A program made the position numbers and the translations under genes. 64,000 bases of DNA from positions 2,110,501-2,174,500 of the forward strand of contig NZ_QBTZ01000001.1 in NCBI RefSeq assembly GCF_003058055.1. Reading direction: 5' to 3'. A model generated the notes under the pieces. That model worked only from the letters and a program-made list of their open reading frames with translations, ran no database searches and was not told the DNA's origin. Positions 23,396 through 32,599 of the stretch are shown one piece after another (position 1 is the first letter of the stretch; each line of letters starts with the position of its first letter). Origin of the DNA: Acidovorax sp. 107. Lineage in GTDB: Bacteria > Pseudomonadota > Gammaproteobacteria > Burkholderiales > Burkholderiaceae_C.

Positions 23396-24175
23396 TCACG
23401 CCACAGGCGGCACCTGCCCCACCACGTCCGCCCCCTGGAAGTTGCCTCGGCGGCAGGTCACCACCAAGGTGTCGCGGTAACCAGCGTCGCCCAGTGGCTG
23501 GATGGGGGTGGACTCGTGAATCATGCGTGCGTCGTCCAGCAGCAGCAGGGACCACGGCTCCGTCAGCGTAAAGCGCTGCCCGCCGGGGCCGGTTGCTTCA
23601 AACACCCGCGTCTCGCCGCCCTTGACGCCCTCGCGCCCCACCAAAAACACCGCCACCAGATCGACGCCGTCGCGGTGGGCGCCCTCGGGCGTGGGGCGGC
23701 CAATGCCGTCCGTGGTGTCGATGCGAAACTGGTGCGCCTCCACAAACCAGGGCGCGGAGGCCTGCGGGCTGGCAAACACGGCGTCCGATACGCCCGCCAG
23801 CGCAGCCAGCAGTTGCCGCCACACAGGTTGTGCCACGGTGGCCGGCTCCATCGGCGCAAACCAGCGCTCCATGCCACCGTGCAGCGCGTTGTACTCCACC
23901 GGTTGCCAGTGGGCCCGGTGCGGCACCTGCTGCATCTGGCCGTCCTGCAGCACAAAGCAGGCATGGCGGCGGCGGCGGTAGCGACCACCGTCTTTCAGGA
24001 ACTCGTCGGGGGGCAAGGCCGCCCAGTCGCCATTGAGGGCCATGAGCGCAGACAGATCACAGCCCACCCATTCGGCAACGGCCGCAGGGCTGAGCACGGC
24101 AAAACCGCTGCTGCGCAACTGGCTCGCGACGTGAGACGGGGCAGTGAAAGGGGGAAAAAACGAGACTTGGGCCAT
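23396..24175 (-). CDS. 2OG-Fe(II) dioxygenase-family protein (BsmA-like)
   Basis: The 259-residue protein has the family's iron-binding HxD in EGAHRDGVDLVAVF and a distal histidine in ARMIHESTPI. The REPEAT-like stretch RDTLVVTCRR near the end fits the usual RxS/T co-substrate region. PF10014-type members include amino-acid hydroxylases that use 2-oxoglutarate and oxygen; the substrate here is unknown. The N-terminal 100 residues contain RYRRRRHACFVL, also typical of the group. It reads towards usp, separated by 120 bases that hold the FNR-type box. Confidence 0.8.
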   Translation of the reverse strand: MAQVSFFPPFTAPSHVASQLRSSGFAVLSPAAVAEWVGCDLSALMALNGDWAALPPDEFLKDGGRYRRRRHACFVLQDGQMQQVPHRAHWQPVEYNALHGGMERWFAPMEPATVAQPVWRQLLAALAGVSDAVFASPQASAPWFVEAHQFRIDTTDGIGRPTPEGAHRDGVDLVAVFLVGREGVKGGETRVFEATGPGGQRFTLTEPWSLLLLDDARMIHESTPIQPLGDAGYRDTLVVTCRRGNFQGADVVGQVPPVA

Positions 24176-24286
24176 AAGGCCCCAAGCTTAACCGCAGGCA
24201 CCGCACGGGCCCCTGCCACCGCACAATCTGCTACGGGGCAGGGCCTGCTTCACTACCCGGCCCAGGCCCCGCACTGAGCACCCTGC

Positions 24287-24778
24287 TCAGTCCCGGTTGC
24301 CGTGGCCCTTGCCACGGCCCTCGCCCCGCCCATGTCCCCGGTCATGGTCGCGGTCGTGTTTGCCGCCGCGCCCACGGTCGTCATCCCATCGCTGGTCGTC
24401 GCGACCCCGAGGGCCCTGGTAGGGGTTGCCGCGGCGCGGTGGCGGCTCTTGCACAAAGTACACGGGCTGGCTGCAAGCGTTGTAACGGGCGCAATGTTTG
24501 CCCCAGTTCTTGGCATGGCCCGGCGGCACATACAGATAGATGGGTGCACGTGGCACCACCACGGCAGGCCGCTGGATGATGACCGGCTCCGCGTAAATCA
24601 GCGGAGGGGGTGGCGCGTTGCCGATGTTGATGCGGCCATACACACCGGGTGCCAGTTCGCCCCCCACGGTGGCGTTGACGTAGGCCTGCGCATGCGCGCC
24701 GCCCGCCAGGCCGAGCAGCAAAGCTGCCGTTGCGCCAGTAACAAGAAGACGGATCGTGGGAAGAATGGTGTTTTTCAT
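24287..24778 (-). CDS. Hypothetical secreted protein with basic glycine/arginine/histidine tail
   Basis: The 163-residue protein starts at ATG 24778 after AGGAGCTTTCC and has a signal peptide ending GGAHAQ near residue 30. The middle carries PAVVVPRAPIYLYVPPGHAKNW and a CARYNACSQPVYF segment with two cysteines that could form a disulfide. The last 50 residues are low complexity, rich in R, D, G and H. I recognise the general type as small periplasmic proteins common in Burkholderiales, but no function is known to me. It is a single gene. Confidence 0.75.
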   Translation of the reverse strand: MKNTILPTIRLLVTGATAALLLGLAGGAHAQAYVNATVGGELAPGVYGRINIGNAPPPPLIYAEPVIIQRPAVVVPRAPIYLYVPPGHAKNWGKHCARYNACSQPVYFVQEPPPRRGNPYQGPRGRDDQRWDDDRGRGGKHDRDHDRGHGRGEGRGKGHGNRD

Positions 24779-24982
24779 GGAAAGCTCCTGCTGACTGCCA
24801 CACCGTGCACGCAGACAGTGCGTACATGGGGAAGGTGGCTCTGTCTCGGTCACAAGACCTGCCGTACCTTACACCGTTCACACGCTACAAAATGTCAGCC
24901 AATGGCGACAGTTGTTGGCAACGGATGAGGTAGCGCAAAGCCGAGGGCGCCCCGGTCGCGGCCCTCCATACGCCCGAAGGCG

Positions 24983-27973
24983 TCACAAAGTCGCCGCGCT
25001 GGCCCCCGCCTGCCGCAGCCCATCGGCGGGCCCCGGGCGCCCAAACAGGTAGCCCTGCCAGGTGTGGCAACCCAGCCCGGCCAGCATGTCGCGCTGCTCC
25101 AGGGTCTCAACCCCCTCGGCAATCACCCCCAGGTCCAGGCTCCGGGCCAAAGTCACGATGGTGCGGGCAATGCTGGCGTCGTTGGCATCGGTGAGCAGGT
25201 CGCGCACAAAGCTCTGGTCGATCTTGAGCTGATCCAGCGGCAGCCGCTTGAGGTAGCTCAGACTGGAATAGCCCGTGCCAAAGTCGTCCAGCGAGAAGCC
25301 CAGCCCCGCCGCGCGCAGGGTGTCCATGCGCTGTATGGTGTCCTCCACGTCGTCCAGCAACAGGGTCTCCGTCAATTCCAGCTTCAGCCGGTGCGGGTTG
25401 GCGCCGGTCTCTTCCAGCACGCCCAGCACTTCATCCACAAAATGGCTGTGGCGGAACTGCCTTGCACTCACGTTCACGGCCAGGGTCCAGTGGGCAGTCT
25501 GCGGGTCGCGGGCCCACTCCACCAATTGCTGGCAGGCGGTGCGCAAAATCCATACCCCCAGCGGCACGATAAGGCCCGAGGCCTCGGCCACCGGGATGAA
25601 CTCGGCCGGTGACACCAGCCCGCGCTGCGGGTGTTGCCAGCGCACCAGCGCCTCGGCACCCACAATGCCTCGCTGCTGGTGGATTTGCGCCTGGTAATGC
25701 AGCAGGAACTGCCCCTCGCGGAGCCCCTCGCGCAAGCCCGCTTCCAGCAGTGTGCGCGCCGTCACGTTGGCCTGGGTGCGTGGATCGAAGAACCGCAAGG
25801 TGTTGCGCCCTGCCCCCTTGGCCTGGTACATGGCCATGTCGCCATGCTTGAGCAGCTCGTCCACCGAGCCGCGCGCATCGGCATACAGCGCGATGCCGAT
25901 GCTGCAGGAGCTGTGGTGCGTATGGCCGTCGAGCTGGTAGTTCTGGCTGAGCGCCTGCAGCACGGTGCGCCCCACCGTTTCGGCCTGGCCGGCGGCTTCG
26001 TGCGCCTGGGGGCTGAGCCCCTCCAGCAGCACCACAAACTCGTCGCCTCCCAGGCGCGCCACGGTGTCGCCCATGCGCACACAGCCACCCAGGCGCGCGG
26101 CGACCTGGCGCAACAGCTGGTCGCCCAATTCATGGCCCTGGGTGTCGTTGAGGTCCTTGAAGTTGTCCAGATCCACAAACAACAGCGCGCCTCCCGCGCC
26201 CGACCGCGCGCAGGCGGCCAGGCTGTGCTGCAGGCGGTCATTCATCAGCCGGCGATTGGGCAGGCCCGTGAGCGGGTCGTAGAAGGCCAGCAGCCTGATC
26301 TCTTCTTCGGCCGCCTTGCGGCCGGAGATATCGGTCTGCGTGCCCACATAGTGCGTAATCTCGCCGCGCGGCGAGCGCACGGTGGTGATGGTGATCCAGG
26401 CCGGGTATTCGGTGCCATCCTTGCGCCGGTTCCATACCTCCCCCTGCCACATGCCAGTGGCGTGCAAGATGTTCTTCAGGGCAGCGTAAAAGGACGCGTC
26501 CTGGCGACCCGAGTGCAGCAGGCGCGGCGTCTGCCCCACCAGTTCGTCCACCGTGTAGCCGGTCAGCCGCGCATAGGCCTGGTTGGCCTTGAGGATGCGC
26601 TGGTCCGGCCCGGTGACGATCATGCCCTCGAACGACTCAAACACCGTGGCGGCGATCTGCAGCGACTCTTCGGCCTTGCGGCGCTCGGTGATGTCGGTTG
26701 AGATACCGCACAGTGCATAGATACTGCCGTCCGCGTGGCGCAGCGGAATCTTGATGGACAGGAACGCGCGTGCCTCACCGCTTGAGGAGGGTGTATTCAC
26801 CTCCTCCGCCTCCAGGGTTTCGCCTTCCTCCAGCACGCGCCGGTCATTGGCGCGCAGCTGCCGGGCCGTGGCCGCATCAAAAAAATCCGCGTCATCATGG
26901 CCCAGCACCTCATGCACAGGCCTGCCGAAATACTGCAGCGTCTGGTGATTGGCGTACTGGTAGCGGTAGTCCTGGCCCTTGATATAGATAAAGGCCCCGA
27001 CGCTGTCCAAAATGGCGGCCAATTTTTGCTCGCTGTCCTGCAGGTGGCGCGTACGCTCTTGCACCTGGCGGCGAAAGATCGCGGCCGTCAGCGCGGCCAA
27101 TAAACCGAAAGCCACCAGGCCTGCCAGCCCCCACCACAACCAGGGCGAAACCCGCACTTCCGGGTCCTGCCTGCCCCAGTGACGCATGACCTGGGCATAG
27201 GACGGGTCCGCACCACTGCGCCAATCCTCGACCGATCGGTCAATGGCGGCCAGCACGTCTGCATTGCGCCCAGGGCCGGTGGCAAAGAACAGCGCAGCAG
27301 GCTGGAACACGATGCCCGTGTCCACCACGCCATAGCGCGCCGAATGGAAATTGCCGAACAGGTGGTTGGAGATGACCGCATCAGCCTCGCCCCGCTGCAC
27401 CATGGCAAACGCATCCATGAGGCTGGACGCGTCCACCAAGGTGACCTGGATGCCAAAGCTGTCCACCATGTTCAGGAACGTGGACCGCTGCACGGAGCCC
27501 TTGAGCACCGCCACCCGCTTGCCTTGCAGGTCAAACAGCGAGTAGATGGGTGCACCCGACGTGCGATAGATTTGCGACCAGCTGTTCAGCACCGGCAGGC
27601 GGTGAAAGTCGTACAGGATCTCGCGCTCTGGCGACCGGGCCACGTCAGGCATCAGGTCGAGCTGGCCCTGGCGTAGCGCGTCCAGGCAGTCCTGCCAGCT
27701 GCAGGGTACGTATTTGATGGTCCACTGCTCGCGCGCAGCCACCAGCCGCAGCAGATCCACAAAGATGCCCGCAGCCTTGCCATCGGCCTCCACAAACACC
27801 TTGGGCTCGTTGGAGTACACGCCCACACGCAGCTCACGCGGGGCCGCTGCCACGCTGGCGCTGGCCGCCAGGACTGCAGCCCACACAATGCCTCGCAGCC
27901 AAGCGGCGTATTGCCGCGCCAGCCGGTTCGCGCCAGGTTTCACATCGGCCCCCACAGGTGATGGAAAACCCAT
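24983..27973 (-). CDS. Periplasmic-sensor GGDEF-EAL cyclic-di-GMP protein with two PAS domains
   Basis: This roughly 996-residue inner-membrane protein begins with a signal/anchor segment. A periplasmic amino-acid-binding-like (SBP_bac_3) domain spans about residues 45-265 (RVGVYSNEPKVFVE at its start), followed by a membrane helix near 275-295. Two PAS domains occupy about 320-560. The GGDEF motif is intact at residues 642-646, and the EAL signature lies at 774-776 (EALVRW). It may both make and break cyclic-di-GMP in response to a periplasmic solute. The start is uncertain: a TTG at 27991 follows GGAGG too closely, while ATG 27973 is far from it. It is divergent from a PilZ gene. Confidence 0.88.
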   Translation of the reverse strand: MGFPSPVGADVKPGANRLARQYAAWLRGIVWAAVLAASASVAAAPRELRVGVYSNEPKVFVEADGKAAGIFVDLLRLVAAREQWTIKYVPCSWQDCLDALRQGQLDLMPDVARSPEREILYDFHRLPVLNSWSQIYRTSGAPIYSLFDLQGKRVAVLKGSVQRSTFLNMVDSFGIQVTLVDASSLMDAFAMVQRGEADAVISNHLFGNFHSARYGVVDTGIVFQPAALFFATGPGRNADVLAAIDRSVEDWRSGADPSYAQVMRHWGRQDPEVRVSPWLWWGLAGLVAFGLLAALTAAIFRRQVQERTRHLQDSEQKLAAILDSVGAFIYIKGQDYRYQYANHQTLQYFGRPVHEVLGHDDADFFDAATARQLRANDRRVLEEGETLEAEEVNTPSSSGEARAFLSIKIPLRHADGSIYALCGISTDITERRKAEESLQIAATVFESFEGMIVTGPDQRILKANQAYARLTGYTVDELVGQTPRLLHSGRQDASFYAALKNILHATGMWQGEVWNRRKDGTEYPAWITITTVRSPRGEITHYVGTQTDISGRKAAEEEIRLLAFYDPLTGLPNRRLMNDRLQHSLAACARSGAGGALLFVDLDNFKDLNDTQGHELGDQLLRQVAARLGGCVRMGDTVARLGGDEFVVLLEGLSPQAHEAAGQAETVGRTVLQALSQNYQLDGHTHHSSCSIGIALYADARGSVDELLKHGDMAMYQAKGAGRNTLRFFDPRTQANVTARTLLEAGLREGLREGQFLLHYQAQIHQQRGIVGAEALVRWQHPQRGLVSPAEFIPVAEASGLIVPLGVWILRTACQQLVEWARDPQTAHWTLAVNVSARQFRHSHFVDEVLGVLEETGANPHRLKLELTETLLLDDVEDTIQRMDTLRAAGLGFSLDDFGTGYSSLSYLKRLPLDQLKIDQSFVRDLLTDANDASIARTIVTLARSLDLGVIAEGVETLEQRDMLAGLGCHTWQGYLFGRPGPADGLRQAGASAATL

Positions 27974-28066
27974 GTTAACGAATGCTTGCAAAAACCTCCA
28001 AAGATTAACTGCCGCGCTTGCGTTGGGTTAGCATATGTTTACCCCCGCTTCGCCCAGGAGACAGCG

Positions 28067-28441
28067 ATGCCCCACGAACGCCGCCACTTCGTCCGCGTCG
28101 GTTTTGATGCACCGGCCCTGCTGACCACCTCCACCGATGCGTTCAGCGTGCATGTGCAGGATTTGTCACTCAAGGGCGCGTTGATCATGGTGCCCGCGCA
28201 GGCTGCGCTGGAGCAAGGCATGTTGTGCCAGCTGACCGTTCCCTTGGCCGACACCGGCAACCACATTGCCATGTCCACCGAGGTGGCGCATGTGCAGGGC
28301 CTGCACGCCGGGCTGCTGTGCAAGGGCATTGACCTGGACAGCGTCACCCACCTGCGCCGCCTGATCGAACTGCAGCTGGGCGACCCCGCCCTGCTCGAAC
28401 GGGACCTGGGCGAATTGACCTTGGCTGGCGCGGCGCACTGA
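28067..28441 (+). CDS. PilZ-domain protein, probable cyclic-di-GMP receptor
   Basis: The 124-residue protein begins PHERRHFVRVGFD, giving the RxxxR half of the PilZ ligand site, and continues with VQDLSLKGALI, the D/N-x-S-xx-G half. The fit to single-domain PilZ receptors is good. Start ATG 28067 follows AGGAGACAGCG. The gene lies 93 bases from the start of the GGDEF-EAL sensor in the opposite direction, so a shared promoter region and a functional pair are likely. Its partner protein is unknown. Confidence 0.88.
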   Translation: MPHERRHFVRVGFDAPALLTTSTDAFSVHVQDLSLKGALIMVPAQAALEQGMLCQLTVPLADTGNHIAMSTEVAHVQGLHAGLLCKGIDLDSVTHLRRLIELQLGDPALLERDLGELTLAGAAH

Positions 28442-28513
28442 TCACCGCCGCCGCTGAAAGAGCCGCCACAAAAACGGCGCTTCTTGCTTGTCAGACCGGT
28501 GGGGGGCGGCCGG

Positions 28514-30199
28514 TCACTGCGCTTCCTGTTCCTGCAGTGCGCGCCACATCACCTTGCCGCTGCCGCTCTTGGGCAGTGCGTTCACAAACTGCACGATGCG
28601 CGGCACTTTGTATACCGCCATGTTCTCGCGACACCAGTCGATGATCTGCTGCTCGGTCGTGTCCTTGTGGGTGGCGCGCAGCACCACAACGGCCTTCACC
28701 GTCTCGCCCCGGTAGCTGTCCTTGGCGGCAATGATGCAGGCCTCTTGGATCGCCGGGTGGCGGAACATCAGGGCTTCGACCTCGGCCGGCCACACCTTGA
28801 AGCCACTCGCGTTGATCATGCGCTTGAGCCGGTCGGTCAGGAAAAAGTAGCCGTCCTCGTCCATGCGGCCCAGATCCCCCGAACGGAAGAAGCGCTTGCC
28901 CTCGAACTCGATGAAGGCCGAGGCCGTGGCGTCGGGCCGTTTCCAGTAGCCCTCGAACACCTCCGGGCCATGGATGATGATCTCGCCCTGCTCGCCCACG
29001 GGCAGCTCCTGCAGCGTGTCGGGGTCGATCACGCGGGCATCGGTGCTCATGAACGGAATGCCCAGGCACTGCTGTTTGGGGTGGTCCGGCGGGTTGGCGT
29101 GCGAAGGCGCAGCCGTCTCGGTCAGGCCATAGCCCTCGGCATAACGCAGGCCGTATTGCTCCAGCAAGCGCTGCGCCACCGCCTGTGGCATGGCCGCACC
29201 ACCACCACCGATGTAGGCCAGGCTGGACAGGTCGTAGCTGGCAAAGTTCGGGCTGCCCAGCAGATCGATGACCATGGTAGGAATATTGGTCCAGGTGGTG
29301 ACCTGGTAGCGCGATATCAGGCGCCCGGCGAGGTCACGGTCCCAGCGCGGCATGATGACAAGAGTGGCGCCGCAGTAAATCGACGTGTGCATCACGCTCA
29401 CCATGCCGGTGATGTGGAACATGGGCACCACCGCCAGCGTCACGTTGTCGGCAGAACCATTGCCCCACAAGCTGGCGGCCACCGCGTTGTGCATGATGCT
29501 TTTGTGCAGGTGCATGCAGCCCTTGGGCAGGCCTGTGGTGCCGCTGGTGTAGGGCAGGAGCGCCATGTCGGCCGGGCCCACCGACAAGGTGGGGGGGGCA
29601 TCGGTACAAGCCAAGGCATCCACCCAGGCGTGGGCCTGCCCGCCTTCCAGCGCAGGCAAAGGGTGGCGCGTGCCCAGCCAGTCCATCCACGCCTCGGGCG
29701 GTGCATCCATACCGGTCACGGCCACGTCAAACGCATCCGAAAACTGCGTGACCACCAGATGCGCCAGCCGCTCGCCAGCGGCCAGTGCGTTGCTGGCCTT
29801 GGCCATCTCTGGTGCCAGATCGCCCGTGGTGATTGCCACCTTGGTGTCGGGATCGGTGATGTAGTGCTTCAGCTCCTCGGCCCGGTTCATGGGGTTGACC
29901 GGCACCACCACCGCATTGGCCCGCAGGATGGCAAAGTGCGCCATCACGAGCTGCGGGCAGTTTTGCATGCACAGCACCACGCGGTCGCCACGCTGCACAC
30001 CCAGTTGCGCCAGCTTTGCTGCCAGGCGCTCTGCGCCTTCCATCAGCTGCTGATAGCTCGTCGTCGTCCCAAAAAAGACCAGTGCCGCCTTGTCAGGGTA
30101 GCGGCGTGCGTTGGTGGCCAGGTTGTCCCACAGCGAAGTAGCAGGCAGCGTGATGGCATGGGGAAGGCGGCGGGGCCAGAACTTGTGGTGAGGACGCAT
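28514..30199 (-). CDS. AMP-binding acyl-CoA ligase, medium/long-chain type
   Basis: The 561-residue adenylate-forming enzyme activates a fatty or aromatic acid with ATP and joins it to CoA. The P-loop YTSGTTGLPKGCMHLHKS lies near residue 180. The EGYGLTETAAPSHANPP motif follows near residue 325, then FFRSGDLGRMDEDGYFFLTDR and the hinge/lysine region NASGFKVWPAEVEAL. It ends with the conserved LPKSGSGKVMWR, whose lysine completes the adenylation site. ATG 30199 is preferred to TTG 30226, which precedes the AGGAG site. The chain-length range cannot be given. No beta-oxidation genes adjoin. Confidence 0.92.
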   Translation of the reverse strand: MRPHHKFWPRRLPHAITLPATSLWDNLATNARRYPDKAALVFFGTTTSYQQLMEGAERLAAKLAQLGVQRGDRVVLCMQNCPQLVMAHFAILRANAVVVPVNPMNRAEELKHYITDPDTKVAITTGDLAPEMAKASNALAAGERLAHLVVTQFSDAFDVAVTGMDAPPEAWMDWLGTRHPLPALEGGQAHAWVDALACTDAPPTLSVGPADMALLPYTSGTTGLPKGCMHLHKSIMHNAVAASLWGNGSADNVTLAVVPMFHITGMVSVMHTSIYCGATLVIMPRWDRDLAGRLISRYQVTTWTNIPTMVIDLLGSPNFASYDLSSLAYIGGGGAAMPQAVAQRLLEQYGLRYAEGYGLTETAAPSHANPPDHPKQQCLGIPFMSTDARVIDPDTLQELPVGEQGEIIIHGPEVFEGYWKRPDATASAFIEFEGKRFFRSGDLGRMDEDGYFFLTDRLKRMINASGFKVWPAEVEALMFRHPAIQEACIIAAKDSYRGETVKAVVVLRATHKDTTEQQIIDWCRENMAVYKVPRIVQFVNALPKSGSGKVMWRALQEQEAQ

Positions 30200-30378
30200 G
30201 GGGGGCAAATCTCCTTGTGCCCGCAAGCCTAGATGCCGCGCCTTGGTCGGGCAATGGGGATGCCCCGGGCACGCGTCACCAAAGTGACCCCAGGACTATC
30301 CGCTCCATCAGTTGCCCCCCCGGCGGCGGACTGCCCGCCAGTTGCCAAGGTCTGCACGGTCACGGACACTTCTTCGGA

Positions 30379-31386
30379 ATGGACAAGCTCAAAGCCATTC
30401 AATATTTTCTGGCCGCTGCGCAGACCGGTAGTCTGTCGGCTGCGGCGCGCCAGCAGGATGTGAGTTTGCAGGCCGTGGCCAAGCTGGTGGGAGCGCTGGA
30501 AGTGCAGCTCGGCACCAAGCTGTTCCAGCGGGGCAGCCGCGGGCTCGCGCTCACTGCCGATGGTGTGCAGTACGCCGAAGCTTGTGCGCCGTTGCTGGCG
30601 CAATTGCAGGCGGCCGATGAAGGGCTGGGCCAGGCCAGGCAGCGCCCGCAAGGCACGCTGGTGGTGGGCGGCACACCGTTCTTCCTGCAGCACTTCATCG
30701 TGCCAGCGCTGCCGGCCTTTCATGTCAGCCATCCAGACCTCACGCTGGACCTGCGCACCGTTGTCCACCTGGAAGAGCCGGCCGCACGGGAATGCGATCT
30801 TCTGGCGCTGCACGGTTGGTTCGAGGCCGGCGATTGGGTCCGGCGCGAGTTGCCGGTGATGCCCCAGGTCACAGCAGCCACGCCCGCTTACTGGAAACGC
30901 TACGGCATCCCCCGCCAACCGAGTGACCTGTCCGAGCACAACTGCCTCTGCTACCGCAACCCTTACGGCAAACTGCTCGATCTCTGGCGATATGGTCAAG
31001 CGGGCACGCAGGGTCAGGTCATTGAACAAGTGGTCGTCCGCGGTTGGCTGCATTCAAACCATCGCGATCACCTGCTTGAATTGGCCTTGGGTGGCGGTGG
31101 GGTGATGCGGATTGCGCATGTTTCAGAGCACGTTGACCCGACCCGAGGCCTGCTGGTGCCGGCGCTGCTGGACTGGGAAGTGATGGACCCACCGCCGCTG
31201 GCGCTCTATTTCCGCCCCGAACTGCGCAGGGCCTTGCGCTTGCGCGTTTTTGCAGATTTTGTGGTCACCCGTTGTACCGAACTGGCGCAGCGCTCCACCG
31301 CCCAAGGGCAGTCCAGTGTGGACAGCAGACCGGGATGGCACCATGGCAGCAGTCGGCGGGCATCGAGCTGGCTGACCCACCGCTGA
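30379..31386 (+). CDS. LysR-family transcriptional regulator
   Basis: This 335-residue protein has the LysR helix-turn-helix at residues 1-60 (MDKLKAIQYFLAAAQTGSLSAAAR) and an effector domain to about residue 300. The last 30 residues are an unusual serine/arginine tail that extends past the normal family end. ATG 30379 is the clear start; the longer upstream frame is not protein-like. The gene converges on a Bug binding-protein gene, ten bases away, and is divergent from the acyl-CoA ligase. A GTCAC-CAAA-GTGAC repeat at 30275-30288 lies in that gap and may be an operator. Confidence 0.9.
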   Translation: MDKLKAIQYFLAAAQTGSLSAAARQQDVSLQAVAKLVGALEVQLGTKLFQRGSRGLALTADGVQYAEACAPLLAQLQAADEGLGQARQRPQGTLVVGGTPFFLQHFIVPALPAFHVSHPDLTLDLRTVVHLEEPAARECDLLALHGWFEAGDWVRRELPVMPQVTAATPAYWKRYGIPRQPSDLSEHNCLCYRNPYGKLLDLWRYGQAGTQGQVIEQVVVRGWLHSNHRDHLLELALGGGGVMRIAHVSEHVDPTRGLLVPALLDWEVMDPPPLALYFRPELRRALRLRVFADFVVTRCTELAQRSTAQGQSSVDSRPGWHHGSSRRASSWLTHR

Positions 31387-31396
31387 ACACCGCGAC

Positions 31397-32359
31397 TCAA
31401 TCGATGCTGGCACCGGTCTCGCGGACGTACTGAGCGTATTGGGCCTCGGCTTGCAACATCAGTTCGCGGGTTTCGGCCGGCGAGCGCACCGGTCCAAAGA
31501 TCATCAACTGCTCCATCTCCTGCTTGAAGTCACCCGCCAATGCAGCCTGGCGCACCGCAGCGGACAGGCGTTCGATGATTTCGGACGGTAGCTTTGGCGG
31601 CCCCAGCACGAAGTGCGCCGTGATCAACGGGCTTGCCGAGACGCCGGATTCCGCCAAGGTGGGTACCGCCGGCAGCGAGGCGACGCGTTCAGCCATGCTG
31701 CAGCCAAGCATCGTCAGCCGTCCAGAGCGGACATGGGGAAGGCTGGCCCCCAGCGGCAACACCGCAGCCTGCAGGCGGCCTTCCAGCAAGTCCGGGAACA
31801 TCTGCGGTGCGCCCTTGTAAGGTACGCGCTCCAGCGTGAAACCCAGCGCGCCGGTGATCTGCCCGGCCACCATATCCTCAGACACATTGTTGGAGCCTCG
31901 CATCAAAGGTTGGGCGCTGCTTTTGGCATGCGAGGCGAACTCGGCCAGCGTCTTGGCAGGCACGCTGCTGGGCACGACCAGGCATTGCGTATTGCCACCA
32001 AGGGTCGAAATCGGCGAAAACTCCATCAGGGATTTGTAGGGCGCCGCCTTGCTCAAGTGCGGCAGGCCTGCGTTGGAGGCCAGGGCAAAGAGCAGCGTGT
32101 AGCCGTCAGGAGCCGCGCTCAGCACGGCACCCGCACCGATCCCGGTGTTGCCACCCGGGCGGTTCTCCACCAACACCTGCTGCCCGAGCCCGGCGCTCAA
32201 CCCCTTGGCCAGAGCCCGTGCCACCGCATCGCTCGGACCGCCAGCCACGATCGGCACGATCAGTCGGATGGGCTTGTTCGGATAGGAGGCCTGTGCTGCC
32301 ACAGAAGCCGTCCATATCGCCAACGCGCCCACAACGATGCCAGTCTTCAGTCGGTTCAT
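31397..32359 (-). CDS. Bug-family solute-binding protein
   Basis: The 320-residue protein has a signal peptide ending SVAAQ near residue 23 and the Bug motif YPNKPIRLIVPIVAGGPSDAVARALA. ENRPGGNTGIGAGAV and ERVPYKGAPQMFPDLLEGR are further family landmarks. It binds an unknown organic acid in the periplasm. There is no permease gene beside it. It differs clearly from the Bug protein at 21786 and is not a recent duplicate. Its nearest neighbours are the convergent LysR gene and hrpA. Confidence 0.92.
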   Translation of the reverse strand: MNRLKTGIVVGALAIWTASVAAQASYPNKPIRLIVPIVAGGPSDAVARALAKGLSAGLGQQVLVENRPGGNTGIGAGAVLSAAPDGYTLLFALASNAGLPHLSKAAPYKSLMEFSPISTLGGNTQCLVVPSSVPAKTLAEFASHAKSSAQPLMRGSNNVSEDMVAGQITGALGFTLERVPYKGAPQMFPDLLEGRLQAAVLPLGASLPHVRSGRLTMLGCSMAERVASLPAVPTLAESGVSASPLITAHFVLGPPKLPSEIIERLSAAVRQAALAGDFKQEMEQLMIFGPVRSPAETRELMLQAEAQYAQYVRETGASID

Positions 32360-32599
32360 TCCAAGCCCCTGCCGAGTCCATGGAGCACAGTATGGATGGA
32401 ACCGGACACGCCAGAAAGAAGGTGGCCGTTGTGGCTGGCCTGAACTTCTGGTTCAGCCCCCGTCCCGAACAAGGCTGCCGCAAAGCGGCCACAGGGGCGC
32501 ATGACCTTGCATGCATGCGCTGGGCGCAGGATGGCCAGTTTTCAACCTGCGACGAAGGGGGCACGACCGGCAACAGTCGCGGCCTTGGCGTCCCTCACG

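Noticed and set aside
28484..30232. A 582-codon plus-strand frame opposite the acyl-CoA ligase
   Set aside because: The minus strand carries all adenylation motifs; the plus frame has none.
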